From contig QNGE01000847.1 in assembly GCA_008508345.1 (NCBI GenBank), positions 1-64,000 of the forward strand: DNA of 64,000 bases. The letters are read 5' to 3'. Position 1 is the stretch's first letter. Every line of letters begins with the position of its first letter. The position numbers and the translations under genes were made by a program. The stretch comes from Paragonimus westermani. Lineage: Eukaryota; Platyhelminthes; Trematoda; Plagiorchiida; Troglotrematidae. Shown piece by piece: positions 1 through 10,859 of this stretch. The notes under the pieces are model-generated. The model saw only the letters and a list, made by a program, of their open reading frames with translations. It searched no databases and had not been told where the DNA came from.

Positions 1-65
1 CCGCGGGAAACCGTTCAGTCGCGGTGGGCCATGTGCTACATGGGTGATGAATAATGGAATCTGAT

Positions 66-257
66 ATTGATGAACTTATTGGGAATAACACAACGTTACT
101 AGCAAGTTTTAGTACTCTACGTTTCAACCACCTCGAGTAGCCTTCATCAGGTGTGTCAGAAGTGTCAACACTCTTGAGGAAGGCCACCCGAGGTGGTTGA
201 AAAGTAGAGTACTAAAACTTGCTAGTAACGTTGTGTCATTCCCAATCTGTTCATTAA
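66..257. repeat. Foldback inverted repeat, about 78-bp arms
   Basis: The arms 66-143 and 180-257 are reverse complements of each other with about seven mismatches in 78 bp, separated by a loop of about 36 bp. No coding sequence lies inside. Such a structure fits a foldback or MITE-like element, or two inverted copies of one short repeat end. Read on the minus strand, the left arm and part of the loop hold CTGATGA (150-144) followed by a short imperfect stem and GAAAC (125-121), which resembles a hammerhead ribozyme core; the right arm does not keep that core. No flanking target duplication was identified. Confidence 0.8.
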
Positions 258-369
258 TAACATGTTTAACACGGCGCCCAAACTATTCAACTTCACTCGC
301 ACTAAATTTGGTGCGGATATCTTACAACGGAATCTGACATTTTCTGACGAAATCTATTATATAAAATTT

Positions 370-735
370 ATAATTTTGCGTTAGTTATAAATATATATCT
401 CTAACAAATAATTGTTATCGTATAACGCTAAACGTGATCGATTCACAGATTTTCCTAGTATATGACTACAACCGAATTCTGATGTCGGTTTAGTATGTAC
501 GGCCGTTATGTAGAATGGAAAAGATTTTCAGCAACAGGGGGAGATTATCTGGTGGTCTGTTAGGATAGGAAGGGGCACAAATTTATATGTAATCTTATGA
601 GGCGAACAGGTTAAGCTATACATGTTCTCTAAACTGCTTTCACTTGCACAGCTATTGCGTAGTGATGGATAGCTATACACAGCTGATAATCGTTAAGTAT
701 GGAGTAAGGGTGTACCGGGATGGTTTGGTTACTAC
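370..735 (-). repeat. LINE family A copy A1, distal 3' UTR
   Basis: This AT-rich stretch has no ORF of note but aligns in order with the sequence downstream of the LINE stop codon in copies A2 (about 15590-15950, minus) and A3 (about 48420-48800, plus). The alignment resumes at 5276 on the other side of the gypsy element. It is therefore 3' UTR of the LINE whose coding part lies at 5510-10438, displaced by the later insertion. The bases just left of 370 (258-369) show nothing I recognise. Confidence 0.7.
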
Positions 736-1041
736 TGTTGTGTCCGCAAAAGACGCTTGGCCAACAAGTTGGTTTATTGCGCAAACTTCCGTATAAGTCA
801 TGTCAAAAACTAAACCACAAACGTGTACACTCATTTGCACGACGGACATGCACTCACATACATTGGGTGACAGTACGTGGTCATTCGCCTTGGTGAAAGT
901 TCTCACACATCATGTACACACTGTTTCGATAGTCTCTTCTTGTCCGTCGTGTTCGGGGCTTGTCCTTTTGTTCCTGAATGTCCCTTGTGGGTAATACACT
1001 ACTTGTATACTACTCACAATGAAACTGCCTGTTATACAACA
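736..1041 (-). repeat. 3' LTR of the gypsy element
   Basis: A 306-bp copy matching 4970-5275 with four substitutions. On the element's strand it starts TGTTG and ends CAACA. It directly follows the polypurine tract at 1042-1055, as expected for a 3' LTR. Confidence 0.93.
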
Positions 1042-1055
1042 CTCCTCTCCCTTCT
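1042..1055 (-). other. Polypurine tract
   Basis: On the minus strand AGAAGGGAGAGGAG abuts the first base of the 3' LTR. In LTR elements such a tract resists RNase H and primes plus-strand DNA synthesis. Position and composition fit that role. Confidence 0.8.
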
Positions 1056-1216
1056 GAGGTTCCTTGGTTCCTTCGCATTTGTCGACGAATCCTCTCCGAT
1101 CGACGCGGTGTTTCCTCCCGGATTATTGATCTTCTGGTTCGTCGCGCCGGCATCTCGTGCCACGTTGCTAACTCACTGGCGTGCACTCGTTTCGTCTCGC
1201 CGTCCTTCTTGATCGT

Positions 1217-4200
1217 TTATACTGGGCCTCGTCTGGATATTACCAAATACGGACCTTTCCATTTAGGCAAAAGTTTTCTTGATCCTGGCCCGCTGGCACC
1301 GGTGTTCCGATGGTCTCGATATTTCACCCGTTCTCCTAGGTTGAACATTCTAGTCTTGCCGAACCGTTGCCTTGCGGATTTCTCCTTTGTGCGTGCTTGC
1401 GATGCTTTCAGATTTCGTTGGGCTCTTTCTCTTTCGGTTACCAATTCTTTAGTGGAATCAATGCACTCTGGCCATACCCCAATGTCCTGATCCACCGGAA
1501 GTCGAGGGGTTCTACCGTACATCAATTGAAATGGAGATTTCTTCGTGCTCGCCTGCACAGACGCCCGGTAGGCCAATAACACTAGTGGCAACGCAGACTC
1601 CCAGTCTCCTCCTTTGGCTGATAACCATTCTTTGACCGTTCGGTTGTTACGCTCAGTTAGGCCATTCGTTTGTGGGTGATACGGCGTCGTTCGGATGCGC
1701 TTGATTCCCAGTTGTTGCATGCGTGTTCGAAACTCATCGCTTTCGAAGCATGGTCCCTGATCCGTCAAGATCGCCTTTGGTACACCGTGGTTTGCTACAA
1801 TGTGCTTCATCACCATATCTCCCACCGTAGATGCTTTCTGATCCGGAACGCCAGTCGCTTCGATCCAACGGGTAAAGTGTTCCGTCATGACCAGAACGTA
1901 CTGGTTACCGCGGGCGCTCAGTGGAAATGGGCCCATAAGATCCATAGACCAGAGTTCACCGATTTCGGAGACTGGTATTGGTTGTAAGGGCTGTTGGGCT
2001 CCCCGATTGTCGCTTTTCAGTAACTGACACTGTTGGCATGCAAGCACGTAAGTTGTCACATCCTCTTTCATTTTCGGCCAATATGCTCTTTGTTGCAACA
2101 GATCGTACGTCCTAGTGCATCCGGTGTGTGCCATTTCATGGCAGTCTGCCACCACTTTCCTCCTCAGTTGTCTCGGGATGACTACCACGCACGGGTGCCC
2201 AACGCCACGCTGCCATGTCAATACGCCTGCACTGTTTAAGCCAACTCTTTTCCATTGGGATGCGATTATTTTCAGCTCCTCATCCTTAGTATTTGTGGGG
2301 ATTCTCACGCCTCTTGCCAGAGCTTCAATCACTTTCCGGAGGACCTTATCTTGACGTTGTAGGCGTACTAGCGTTTGTGGGTCCTGCTCCATTATTAAGC
2401 CGTTGACTCCAACGGTCACTTTGGGGAGTTCGTCGTCTACTTGTGGTCGAGAAAGAAAATCCGCGACGCAATTGCTCAAACCAGGCACATGGTTGATCGT
2501 GAAGTCATATTCCTGTAAACGTAATGCCCATCGGGCTAATTTGCCTCTCGGGTCCCTCGCAGTCATGATCCATTCCAGGGGTTTGTGATCCGTCTCCACG
2601 TGGAACTGTTGACCCAACAGGTATGGCCTCCACTTGTCCAGTGCCCAGACGATTGCCAAACATTCCTTTTCAATAGTCGAATATTTCTGCTCCGTTGGAG
2701 TCAGGACTCTGCTGGCATACTCGATTACTCCTTCCTTTTGCTTGAGTACTGCCCCAATGCCACGGTCACTGGCATCTGTTGCTACGATGAACGTTTCTTT
2801 TGTGTTCGGTAGTTTCAACGTCAGTTGTTGCTCGTTCATCGCTTGTTGCACTCGCTTGAACGCCCTCTGGGCATCGTCGGTCCATTCAAATTTCTTGTCT
2901 TTTCGAAGGAGTTCGTACAATGGCGATGCAATGGAGTGAAAATTTTTCACGAACCGACTGTAGTACCCCGCTTGACCCAAAAATTGTCTCAGGGTTCGTT
3001 TGGAATTCGGAGCCACGGCCTCTCTAATTGTCAGTATTTTCTCCGGGAGAGGCTTGATTTCACCTTGACCCACCTTGTGTCCCAGTAACACCACCGATGA
3101 TCGTCCGAGCTGTGACTTATCAGCATTGATCCGCAGTCCTGAGTTCTTAATGCGATTCAAGACAGCATCTATATGGGCAGCATGTTCCGATTCCGTGTTG
3201 CTGTATATTACGATATCATCTCCGTATACCGCCACATTATCCAGTCGTTTTACCAGCTGAACCATCAGGCGCCGAAATGTGAACGGTGCCCCGGATAGGC
3301 CAAACGGCATGCGCTTGAACTGATACTGTTTTTCGCCTACCGTGAATGCGGTCTTCTCACGATCTGTGGGTTTAATTGGTACTTGCCAGTATCCGGAGCG
3401 TAAGTCCAAAACTGTGAACAATTTCGCCTGCTGTAGCTTGTCAAAAATATCAGCGACGGACGGTATTGGTACGACTGTATTCTGTGTTACCTCATTCAGC
3501 CGTCTAAAATCCACACAAAAGCGGTACTTCCCGTTGGACTTCTTCACCAGGAGAACAGGCGAGTTGTACGGACTGTTGGCTTCTTCGATAACATCCTCGC
3601 TCAGCATGTTCTGTATTTGTCTCCTCAATTCCTCCTCAAGATGAACCGGTATCCTGCGGGGCCCGTGAGGTCGAAATGTTCCGGTTGTTGGTATTTCATG
3701 GGCAATCCAGTTGCAAAATCCGTACGGATCATCGTCAGTCGTAAATACTTCCGCGTATTTCTCGACCGTGGACTGGAGCAGGGGGGCTGTGCAACTGGGG
3801 GTTTTAACCTTGCGTACTTGGTTGACGCTATCCTTTCGCTGTCCTATGAGCGTCAGGGAGCCATACTTGGTTGACAACTTCTTGAGCTTCAAGTCAATCA
3901 CGGCATCTGTTGCAGCGAGGAAATCGGCTCCGAGTATCGTTTGCCTGGTTTCTGGGGACACAATGAAACGGTGCTTTACGATATGGCCGCCGATACGTAC
4001 CCCACATTCTTTCACACCGTCAACCAGTAGACTATGACCTCCAACCGTCTTGATCATCATGGATGTCGGTTCTAGGTTTTGCTTTTCGGCACGAGCAATC
4101 AACGAAATAGCTGCCCCTGTATCGACTAAACACTGTTCTACCTCTCCATCAACTTCAACCCTTGTATGTACGGCCCCCTTCTCAATCGCTCCCATTACTA

Positions 4201-4945
4201 GTCGACCCGCCCAACAAAAAGAACAATCACGAAACACTTTATTTTTAGACCTCTGAGACCGCCGGATTGGGCAATCCTTCTTCCAATGTCCTTTTTTTCC
4301 ACAGATGAAGCAGCCTCCTGGTTGATCGTTCTTCCGTGCTGCTGTTTTCAGGGCAGCTACATCCGCTGCGAGTTGCTCCATTGCCTTCTGCATTACCTCC
4401 AATGTCTTCTTGTCCGTATTGCTGTTTGAATCCACTGAGGCCACGGACATTACTGCCAACTCCCGTGTCACCTTCGCCAGATCGTCAAGGTCCATCGGCC
4501 GGGCGACATGGGCAATACGGACTTGGTCGCGAACCTCCATCGGGAGACCTTCAATAAACTGCTCCGTTAACAACTGCCGTCGTGATTCTTGATCCAATCC
4601 TGGCAGAGCCCTGTCCAGCAAACCTTGCAGAGTGGTGGCAAACACGGACGGGTCCGCTCCTTGTCCAAGCCTGGCCGCCTTGAACCGCCGCATGGCCTCC
4701 TGGCGGTCGGCCGGGCTGTCAAACGCAGCCACCAGCGTCTCCTTCGCAGCGGCCCACTCCATCTTCGCAGGGCCTCTTCGCGCTGCGTCCAGCACCGCCT
4801 TCGCCCTGCCCTTCACCAGCGTCCGCAGGGCAGCCAGCTTCCCACGGTCGGTCTTGACTCCGACCACTTCGGCCACGTCCTCCAAGTCCTCCAGGAACGT
4901 CCGGACGTCTCCATCTTCGAACGGCTGTGGCCAGGGAATCTTCAT
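1217..4945 (-). CDS. Gag-Pol polyprotein of the Ty3/gypsy element, early stop at the C terminus
   Basis: A single frame of 1242 codons encodes Gag and Pol without a frameshift. I start at the ATG at 4945-4943 just inside the 5' LTR; the open frame extends into the LTR, but earlier codons would overlap it. Residues (approximate): Gag 1-210; CCHC zinc knuckle C212, C215, H220, C225; protease DTGA 275-278; reverse transcriptase about 440-640 with YGDD at 574-577; RNase H D724, E759, D786; integrase zinc region H936, H940, C970, C973; DDE triad D1002, D1062, E1098; GPY motif 1231-1233. All catalytic residues I can check are present. A TAA at 1219-1217, about nine residues after GPY, ends the frame; downstream codons stay open into the 3' LTR, so this looks like a point lesion trimming the integrase tail. 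Mobility is uncertain. Confidence 0.93.
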   Translation of the reverse strand: MKIPWPQPFEDGDVRTFLEDLEDVAEVVGVKTDRGKLAALRTLVKGRAKAVLDAARRGPAKMEWAAAKETLVAAFDSPADRQEAMRRFKAARLGQGADPSVFATTLQGLLDRALPGLDQESRRQLLTEQFIEGLPMEVRDQVRIAHVARPMDLDDLAKVTRELAVMSVASVDSNSNTDKKTLEVMQKAMEQLAADVAALKTAARKNDQPGGCFICGKKGHWKKDCPIRRSQRSKNKVFRDCSFCWAGRLVMGAIEKGAVHTRVEVDGEVEQCLVDTGAAISLIARAEKQNLEPTSMMIKTVGGHSLLVDGVKECGVRIGGHIVKHRFIVSPETRQTILGADFLAATDAVIDLKLKKLSTKYGSLTLIGQRKDSVNQVRKVKTPSCTAPLLQSTVEKYAEVFTTDDDPYGFCNWIAHEIPTTGTFRPHGPRRIPVHLEEELRRQIQNMLSEDVIEEANSPYNSPVLLVKKSNGKYRFCVDFRRLNEVTQNTVVPIPSVADIFDKLQQAKLFTVLDLRSGYWQVPIKPTDREKTAFTVGEKQYQFKRMPFGLSGAPFTFRRLMVQLVKRLDNVAVYGDDIVIYSNTESEHAAHIDAVLNRIKNSGLRINADKSQLGRSSVVLLGHKVGQGEIKPLPEKILTIREAVAPNSKRTLRQFLGQAGYYSRFVKNFHSIASPLYELLRKDKKFEWTDDAQRAFKRVQQAMNEQQLTLKLPNTKETFIVATDASDRGIGAVLKQKEGVIEYASRVLTPTEQKYSTIEKECLAIVWALDKWRPYLLGQQFHVETDHKPLEWIMTARDPRGKLARWALRLQEYDFTINHVPGLSNCVADFLSRPQVDDELPKVTVGVNGLIMEQDPQTLVRLQRQDKVLRKVIEALARGVRIPTNTKDEELKIIASQWKRVGLNSAGVLTWQRGVGHPCVVVIPRQLRRKVVADCHEMAHTGCTRTYDLLQQRAYWPKMKEDVTTYVLACQQCQLLKSDNRGAQQPLQPIPVSEIGELWSMDLMGPFPLSARGNQYVLVMTEHFTRWIEATGVPDQKASTVGDMVMKHIVANHGVPKAILTDQGPCFESDEFRTRMQQLGIKRIRTTPYHPQTNGLTERNNRTVKEWLSAKGGDWESALPLVLLAYRASVQASTKKSPFQLMYGRTPRLPVDQDIGVWPECIDSTKELVTERERAQRNLKASQARTKEKSARQRFGKTRMFNLGERVKYRDHRNTGASGPGSRKLLPKWKGPYLVISRRGPV

Positions 4946-4950
4946 CCTCG

Positions 4951-4967
4951 CGTTCGTCACGGCACCA
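4951..4967 (-). other. Primer-binding-site candidate
   Basis: Two bases inside the 5' LTR the minus strand reads TGGTGCCGTGACGAACG. TGG complements the CCA end of a tRNA, the usual primer for minus-strand DNA. I do not assign the tRNA. It lies directly upstream of the Gag start at 4945. Confidence 0.55.
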
Positions 4968-4969
4968 GT

Positions 4970-5275
4970 TGTTGTGTCCGCAAAAGACGCTTGGCCAACA
5001 AGTTGGTTTATTGCGCAAACTTCCGTATAAGTCATGTCAAAAACTAAACCACAAACGTGTACACTCATTTGCACGACGGACATGCACTCACATACATTGG
5101 GTGACAGTACGTGGTCATTCGCCTGGGTGAAAGTTCTCACACATCATGTACACACTGTTTCGATAGTCTCTTCTTGTTCGTCGTGTTCGGGGCTTGTCCT
5201 TTTGCTCCTGAATGTCCCTTGTGGGTAATACACTACTTGTATACTACTCACAACGAAACTGCCTGTTATACAACA
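4970..5275 (-). repeat. 5' LTR of the gypsy element
   Basis: The 306-bp partner of 736-1041. It holds the promoter end of the element, transcribed leftward. The right flank CTAC (5276-5279) matches the left flank 732-735. Confidence 0.93.
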
Positions 5276-5509
5276 CTACTAACAGGGATGTTTAAGATGT
5301 TGCCACATGTTGGCTGCCGTTTTGTCATGGATCTGCAAGTTTTCCACAGAGCTGTGTACAAGATCAATCCTGCTGGAAAAATAATAAGTGTCGAAATGAG
5401 GAATTTCTCAATTGGCGAAGTTGATAGCTTTGGTCAATTTGAAGTGTGTGTGGCGTTACATCATGTGGTATAGATTCGCCCTCCGTTATTATTAGATTAG
5501 ATCAGATGT

Positions 5510-8500
5510 TTAGATGTTATTAGGTCCGTTTTCAAAGATATCGTCTTCAGGCAGGCAGAATTTGAAAATCAACATGACGTTCTTTATTGTCATGAAAGTA
5601 TCTAAACTTCGTTTAAATTGATGCATATTCTTACTGGTTCTAATTGCATGTGGAATTTTGTTCCAAATGTAGGTATATTTCAATAGGGAAACATTTGAAC
5701 GAAATTTTCACTGGATTTAAGAGGTGTCAAATTGAACTATTTGTTCCTGATGTTGTCTTTTGAGCCGTGCTGAAGGCGAATCGCGAGTTTGACAGTGAAT
5801 TTTTTGATATTAACTAGGTTATACATGAACGCAAATTTCAGCTTGAAACTGCAGTGAAATCACCTTCGACGTCTCCGAAATTGTAAACTCCCCGTGATGT
5901 GAGATTTGCCTTGCCAGTACCACCGTGCCTGTTCACATTACCTTGTATATGTAAACTCACTACAAACCACTAGCATCAAAGTTAGTGGGCCGGCATAAGT
6001 ATCGCAGTTACGCTCTCAGCTGTGTAATGACTTCTGTAGGTTACATTCACTAGGATAACAATGTTGAGCTATTACCGTTAGGAACGCCGCTTAACCAGTC
6101 TAACGCTTGTTTGAATTATGAAGGTCGACTGGAATTTACCGTCGACGCACTCTTCCACTCTGGCGGCTGCTGTGCGGTTGTGCTCAATGTGCTCTCACGT
6201 GCAGCTCCCTAGCACCCCTTAATTGTTACGTTGAAGTCTGTTGTGAACGGTGGGTAAATCAATAAATACGGTTGGTTTGCAGATTCATCGCTTTCTCCCT
6301 GCGACTTTCGATTCGCGGTAGGATAAGGTTGGGGAAACTCTGGGCGTACGAATTCAGGATTTAGCACTACAAGACACCGTAACCAAAGAGGATTCAGTTC
6401 AAGCGTCTGACAGCGTTCTCTTTAGTTCAATGAAGACGGATAACCCACTAAACCTTTCGTAAATGCACGGTGGAGACTTTCCAGAGCTAGCCTATCAGAC
6501 TTGTGCAAGTGACTATATATGAACGTGCATTACTCATGTTGGGGTCGTATGCACAGCTTACGAAGGTGCAGTCTAGCTGAAAGAAGGAAGAATGAGTGCT
6601 TAATATATCCAATCGTTAGTCTAGTTTTAGCTACTAGGAAGGATATATGTTCAGCAAAATTGAACGAGTTTGAGTAACGTGTACCTAGATCGCGGACTGA
6701 ATCGGTAAGTTTGATGTCATCAGCGAATAGGAATAGTTTGCCATGTTTGATAACTTTACATATGACATCTATATACATAATAAAAAGTATCGGTCCCAGG
6801 ACGCTTCCTCGAATAACTCCGCTGGTGACTGGTCTGTGCGTTGAGCTGTTTTCTATTTTCACTGTTTGTGTGTGAACCACAAGATATGAAGCAAACCAGC
6901 TGAGTAATGGGTCACGTATACCGAAAGATGCCATTTTGATCAGGAGGCGCTTATGAGGCACATGGCCAAAAGCTTTTTGCATACCCATAAGTATGATAAT
7001 AACTGCATTCCTTGAATCAGCGGAAATTGTAACATGAATAAAGAATTCTAGCTGACACGTCATGCACGAACGTTTGCTAAGGAACCCATGCTGGGATAGG
7101 TTTATAAGATTTTATGATAAGAATTCAATCATGCGACATTTTATTATCCTTTCCAGCACTCTAGAACAAATTGAAGTATGGTAAATGGGACGACAATTGT
7201 TGATTTTTTTGTCGCGAACCACCTTTGTAACGGGGCTGAATTATAGAATTTTTCCAGTGGAGAGGGAAGAAACCTAACGATGGAGAAAGTATATAGATCC
7301 TAAGCAAAAGGAGATGGATGTCATCCCCTTCGTGTTTGAGAGCAACAGGATGTATACCCTCTGGACCAGGAAGGTACGACGGTTTGACAGTAGCTAACTG
7401 AGAGCGCATTTTTACTGCATCAACAGTAACGTGGCTCAGGAACGTGTTTGTTTTTACAGGGAGAGGTGGATGCAATAAATTTTCTTAAATGTTGAAGGGA
7501 GCAGCAAAATACGAATTGAAGGCCTCGCAGATTGTTACGGGAGCATCTACGGTAATTTCGTTCCGTAATGTAACTACTGAGATAATAGGATCTTTTGTAC
7601 AGTTTCTGCGTTTAACTAACTGCATCAACTCAGATCTCCTCTCTTTGCTGTCCAGCGCAAGTTTTCCCTAATTTGGGTGAAGCATTTCGGTTCTAGTTTC
7701 TACAACGTCAAACATTTTGTGCATTTGAATAATAAAGGAGAAATCATGTTTTCCGATATTGTGATTTTATATTTTTGAGCTTACACCCCTCTTTTGGAGT
7801 AAGGGTCCGGCTTTTACCACACACAATACGGCGTTTTGATCTTTCTGGGGCTGAGATATTCATACAAAATCTGAAGTGTTCAGTAGGTGCTTCGGTTGCT
7901 ATACTATAGTCAGAGGTCAGAAAGAATGTGTTCCACACCAACGACCTCAACAGAGTGGCGAACGTACTCCAGTCGATTAATTTTATCTGGCGATAACTTA
8001 TTATGTTCAACGCTTTTACAGCTTTAAGATCAAACACGAGTTTGACCACGTTGTGATCAATTCCTGGAAACCGTTCTAGGATGGATACTTTAGTAGAAGA
8101 GATACCTGTTGTAAAAATGAGATCTAAAGTGTGGTTTGGTGTGGTAGGTTCTAAGACGTGTTGGCGTCAACCATTTACCTGGATACGTGCAAGAATTTCT
8201 GCTTGATTTGCAGGGGCAGTGAAGGAGGTCCAAGAAGTATTGCGCATATTGAAATCTCCACCAATTATTTTGTACTGTGTGGGCAATGTTGATACATAAT
8301 TCAGTCCATTGATAAGATTGGTCATGTCTTCATGAGAGGCGTTAGGTGGTCTGTAGACACTTCCTAAGAGTTCACGGGATTCAGTTGACACTGATAGCTA
8401 CAGTGCGTCATCAATTCTATCGAGACACGGTTCATCAAGTAAAATTGCAGAATACTGCTCCCTTAAGTAAATTAAACCCACCGCCACGTCCTGCACCGCG

Positions 8501-8818
8501 ATTTCTTCGGAACATATGATAACCTATAACATTTAGTTGTGTTTGAAGTCTCAAGGGTACACCATGCTTCAGTGACCAGAATAATGCATATAAGAAGATG
8601 AAGGATCTAAGAATGTGCATCTTATTGACCAGTGAGCCTGCATTCAAAAGCAATAAACTTAGTGCATTTTCCTTATTCGACGTCATACTTGGACCTTTAA
8701 AAATGTCCGAAGCAGAAGGGTCTTTGTGATTCAGAGACTCTGGTGACGTCCCTCGGTCTGATGCGGTTATGGTGAGCGCATCGATCACTAATAGAATGTC
8801 CTCTGCGTCTGAGTCCAT
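5510..8818 (-). pseudogene. LINE family A copy A1, ORF2 (endonuclease-reverse transcriptase)
   Basis: Broken ORF2 of a CR1/Jockey-type non-LTR retrotransposon. The ATG at 8818-8816 overlaps the end of ORF1. Pieces in order: endonuclease start with LLLNAGSLVNK (8435-8818), endonuclease with GSVYRPPN and GGDFN (8167-8391), linker (7744-8049), RT fingers with PGPEGIHP (7161-7475), RT palm and thumb with FGHVPHKRLL, GSVLGPILF and the FADD active site (6530-7063), and a C-terminal region ending at a TAA at 5512-5510. Frameshifts and stops separate the pieces. Compared with copy A3 about 70 codons after FADD are missing (about 6690-6715). Dead copy. The gypsy element lies in its 3' UTR. Confidence 0.85.
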
Positions 8819-10438
8819 GACAGAAAATTTTGGAAAAGTGTCAGTAAGGTGAATTGGGGCAATGGGATATGGGAGGTGGACTGGGCAGGGGAGGCTTGAA
8901 AGGGGTGTGACGCAATAAAAGAGTGAGTTCGAGATGGACTGGTCATATCTACATGCACGTTGTCAGCAAAGAGATCACGGGGTGCACTTAGGTGAGCATT
9001 ACTACTGTAGGGGCTGTTTGCATAAAAAGTGGCGTTATGCATGGGATAGGCAACTCTGGTGGGAATAGTGGGGTTCTGGTTAAGTCTTGCTTTAAATGAT
9101 GTGTCGCGTGAGATATTGCTATTGGTTAGAAGAGGCCAAAGGTTAGGGGTTGGTAATAGATACATCCTTTTTCTCCCCGTGTGTGGGTGTGGGTTCACAT
9201 GCAAATTTTTTCCTTGTGTTGCGGAGGAGGTAAGATCGAACGACTCGTGGAATAGTGACTTGAGAAGGGTTTATTGAAGCCAGTGCTCTACTGACGGCCG
9301 GTTGTTGTGTACCTTTGGGAAGAATTTAAAGTTGGAGTGCCGGCGTTTGTCTGACTGGTAGATGGTCTGAGCTACCGCGTTGACAGGTTGAGATTTAGAC
9401 GTCCCATTTGATTCAATATAGACACAATCATTTACATTCTGTTGTTTGGAAGTTGATCTCTCGATGGGGGTCGCCGTTTCGTAAGGCAGGTTGCTGGAAC
9501 TTTCAAGATCTACTGTTAATCAAGTCGGCTAGTATGACATCTTCTGTTGTGTCGTTGGTGTTTTCAAGAGAGACAGTGACAGGCTCAGGTGTGACGCAGC
9601 AGGACGAAGCTACACAGGGTGAAGCAACACACTCATCAGGACCCGATTCATTACCCTTGGACGTCGTCGCATCTTGTTTGAATGTGTCCTGAGCCACACG
9701 CTTGGACGTGACAGCGTTGCGCAATAAACGACGTTGATATTCCCTCTCAAGCTGCGTTCTATCCTGCATAATTTTTATCAGTTTAAGAGGGGTTTTTGAC
9801 CTGATGAAGTCCTGATATTGGATGAACTATCTCGCAGTTGCTTCGTTCTGGAATTTGAACAAAAGCTGGCGGCAGATCTTTTGAGTCTTCTTGAAAAGGC
9901 GAATGCAGGTATGAGATGTCGGGTATATATAGGTAATCCTCATGAGTAGCTTCTCAATACCATCGAGGTGAAGCTTATCTGGCACATTAAATACGATAGC
10001 ATTATGTGTGCAACGCATCCGTTTTGTGATTTCTATTGTCAATGTGTTGAGAAACATGCTTGCGCTCTCTAAGTTATTCATCATGGGACATTCCGGCACT
10101 TTGAGGATGTAAGAGAGGGAGATAAGATTCTTCTTTAGGGAATCGAGTACAGCGTAGCTTGTTTTCAGTTGGGCTAGTTCAGCCTCCAGTGTAGATACCT
10201 TACCAAATAACTCCGCCAACACATTGTCTAGGGGTACAGAGCAGCTCTTAGTTACAGGAATATTGGTGGGAACCACCAGTTTATCTTCACCCCCTTTAAA
10301 GGCAGCATTTTTGAAAGGGCCTTTACAAGTTTTGGGACTAAAGCATTTTCTCTTAGGTCGTTCAATATCTACTTTAGAGCTAGAACAAGTGGTTTTGACA
10401 CCAGACGATCTTGTTTGACGACCGGTTTTGGTCATCAT
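8788..10438 (-). pseudogene. LINE family A copy A1, ORF1 (coiled-coil nucleic-acid binding protein)
   Basis: ORF1 of the same LINE. The first part (10438-9503) is one frame broken only by an in-frame TAG at 9829-9827. It has a basic, Ser/Lys-rich N terminus, a heptad-like helix (about residues 70-110, with LFGKVSTLEAELAQLK) and then a block with NAIVFNVPDKL that resembles the RRM-like region of LINE ORF1 proteins. The tail, rich in Pro, Ser, Thr and Asn, continues in another frame at 9204-8788. Its stop lies about 30 bases inside ORF2, an overlap typical of the CR1/Jockey group. In intact elements ORF1p coats the RNA. Assignment rests on position and features, not on a database match. Confidence 0.65.
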
Positions 10439-10859
10439 GTTGTTATATAAGAATATTGTTCAGACAGACAGGGACTAGATGAAAGGTAAGCAGACTGTAC
10501 GGTAAACAGGTTGTCAAAAATAACAGTTATATGAGAAACTTCAAATTAAATATCCACGCGGTAATTATTTGTGTAATGCGTGACAGAGTGGAAGCACTAA
10601 GGACCAGCGTCTCTGAAGGACGGGAGCACAGCGAAAATCTGAAATGGTAACAAAAACAGAAACAAGCGTGAGCTAGTGGCCCCGTAAGTCATGCACACAA
10701 CTTACTCAAACAAAAACCAAGATGGCGTCAATCACAGGATAGCAAACTGCGTCACACTCGTCAATTTCGAATAGCGCGCGCTTATACAATATACACATTG
10801 CAATATACAATATACACACTACAAAGCCCTTCAACTAAGCGAGCACCGCTTCTTTCTTA
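10439..10859. other. LINE A1 upstream region, no gene seen
   Basis: About 420 bp upstream of ORF1. It may be the LINE 5' UTR. I see no ORF, tRNA or recognisable motif. Confidence 0.4.

Larger units (their letters stand above)
736..5275 (-). mobile_element. Ty3/gypsy LTR retrotransposon, nearly intact, nested in a LINE
   Basis: A complete element of 4540 bp on the minus strand: 5' LTR 4970-5275, primer-binding region, one Gag-Pol frame, polypurine tract and 3' LTR 736-1041. The termini are the inverted pair TGTTG/CAACA. The 4-bp sequence CTAC occurs directly outside both ends (732-735 and 5276-5279), a target-site duplication. The two LTRs differ at four of 306 positions that I can count, so the insertion is recent relative to the surrounding decayed LINE. 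Domain order PR-RT-RNaseH-integrase places it in Ty3/gypsy (Metaviridae-type). No envelope-like frame is present. Confidence 0.95.

Noticed and set aside
673..1212. ORFs inside the LTRs (also 5034-5473)
   Set aside because: They recur in both LTRs and overlap promoter and terminator sequence; no protein family.
4336..5047. Plus ORFs of up to 152 codons opposite Gag
   Set aside because: Antisense shadows of the GC-richer gag gene; no domain and no independent evidence.
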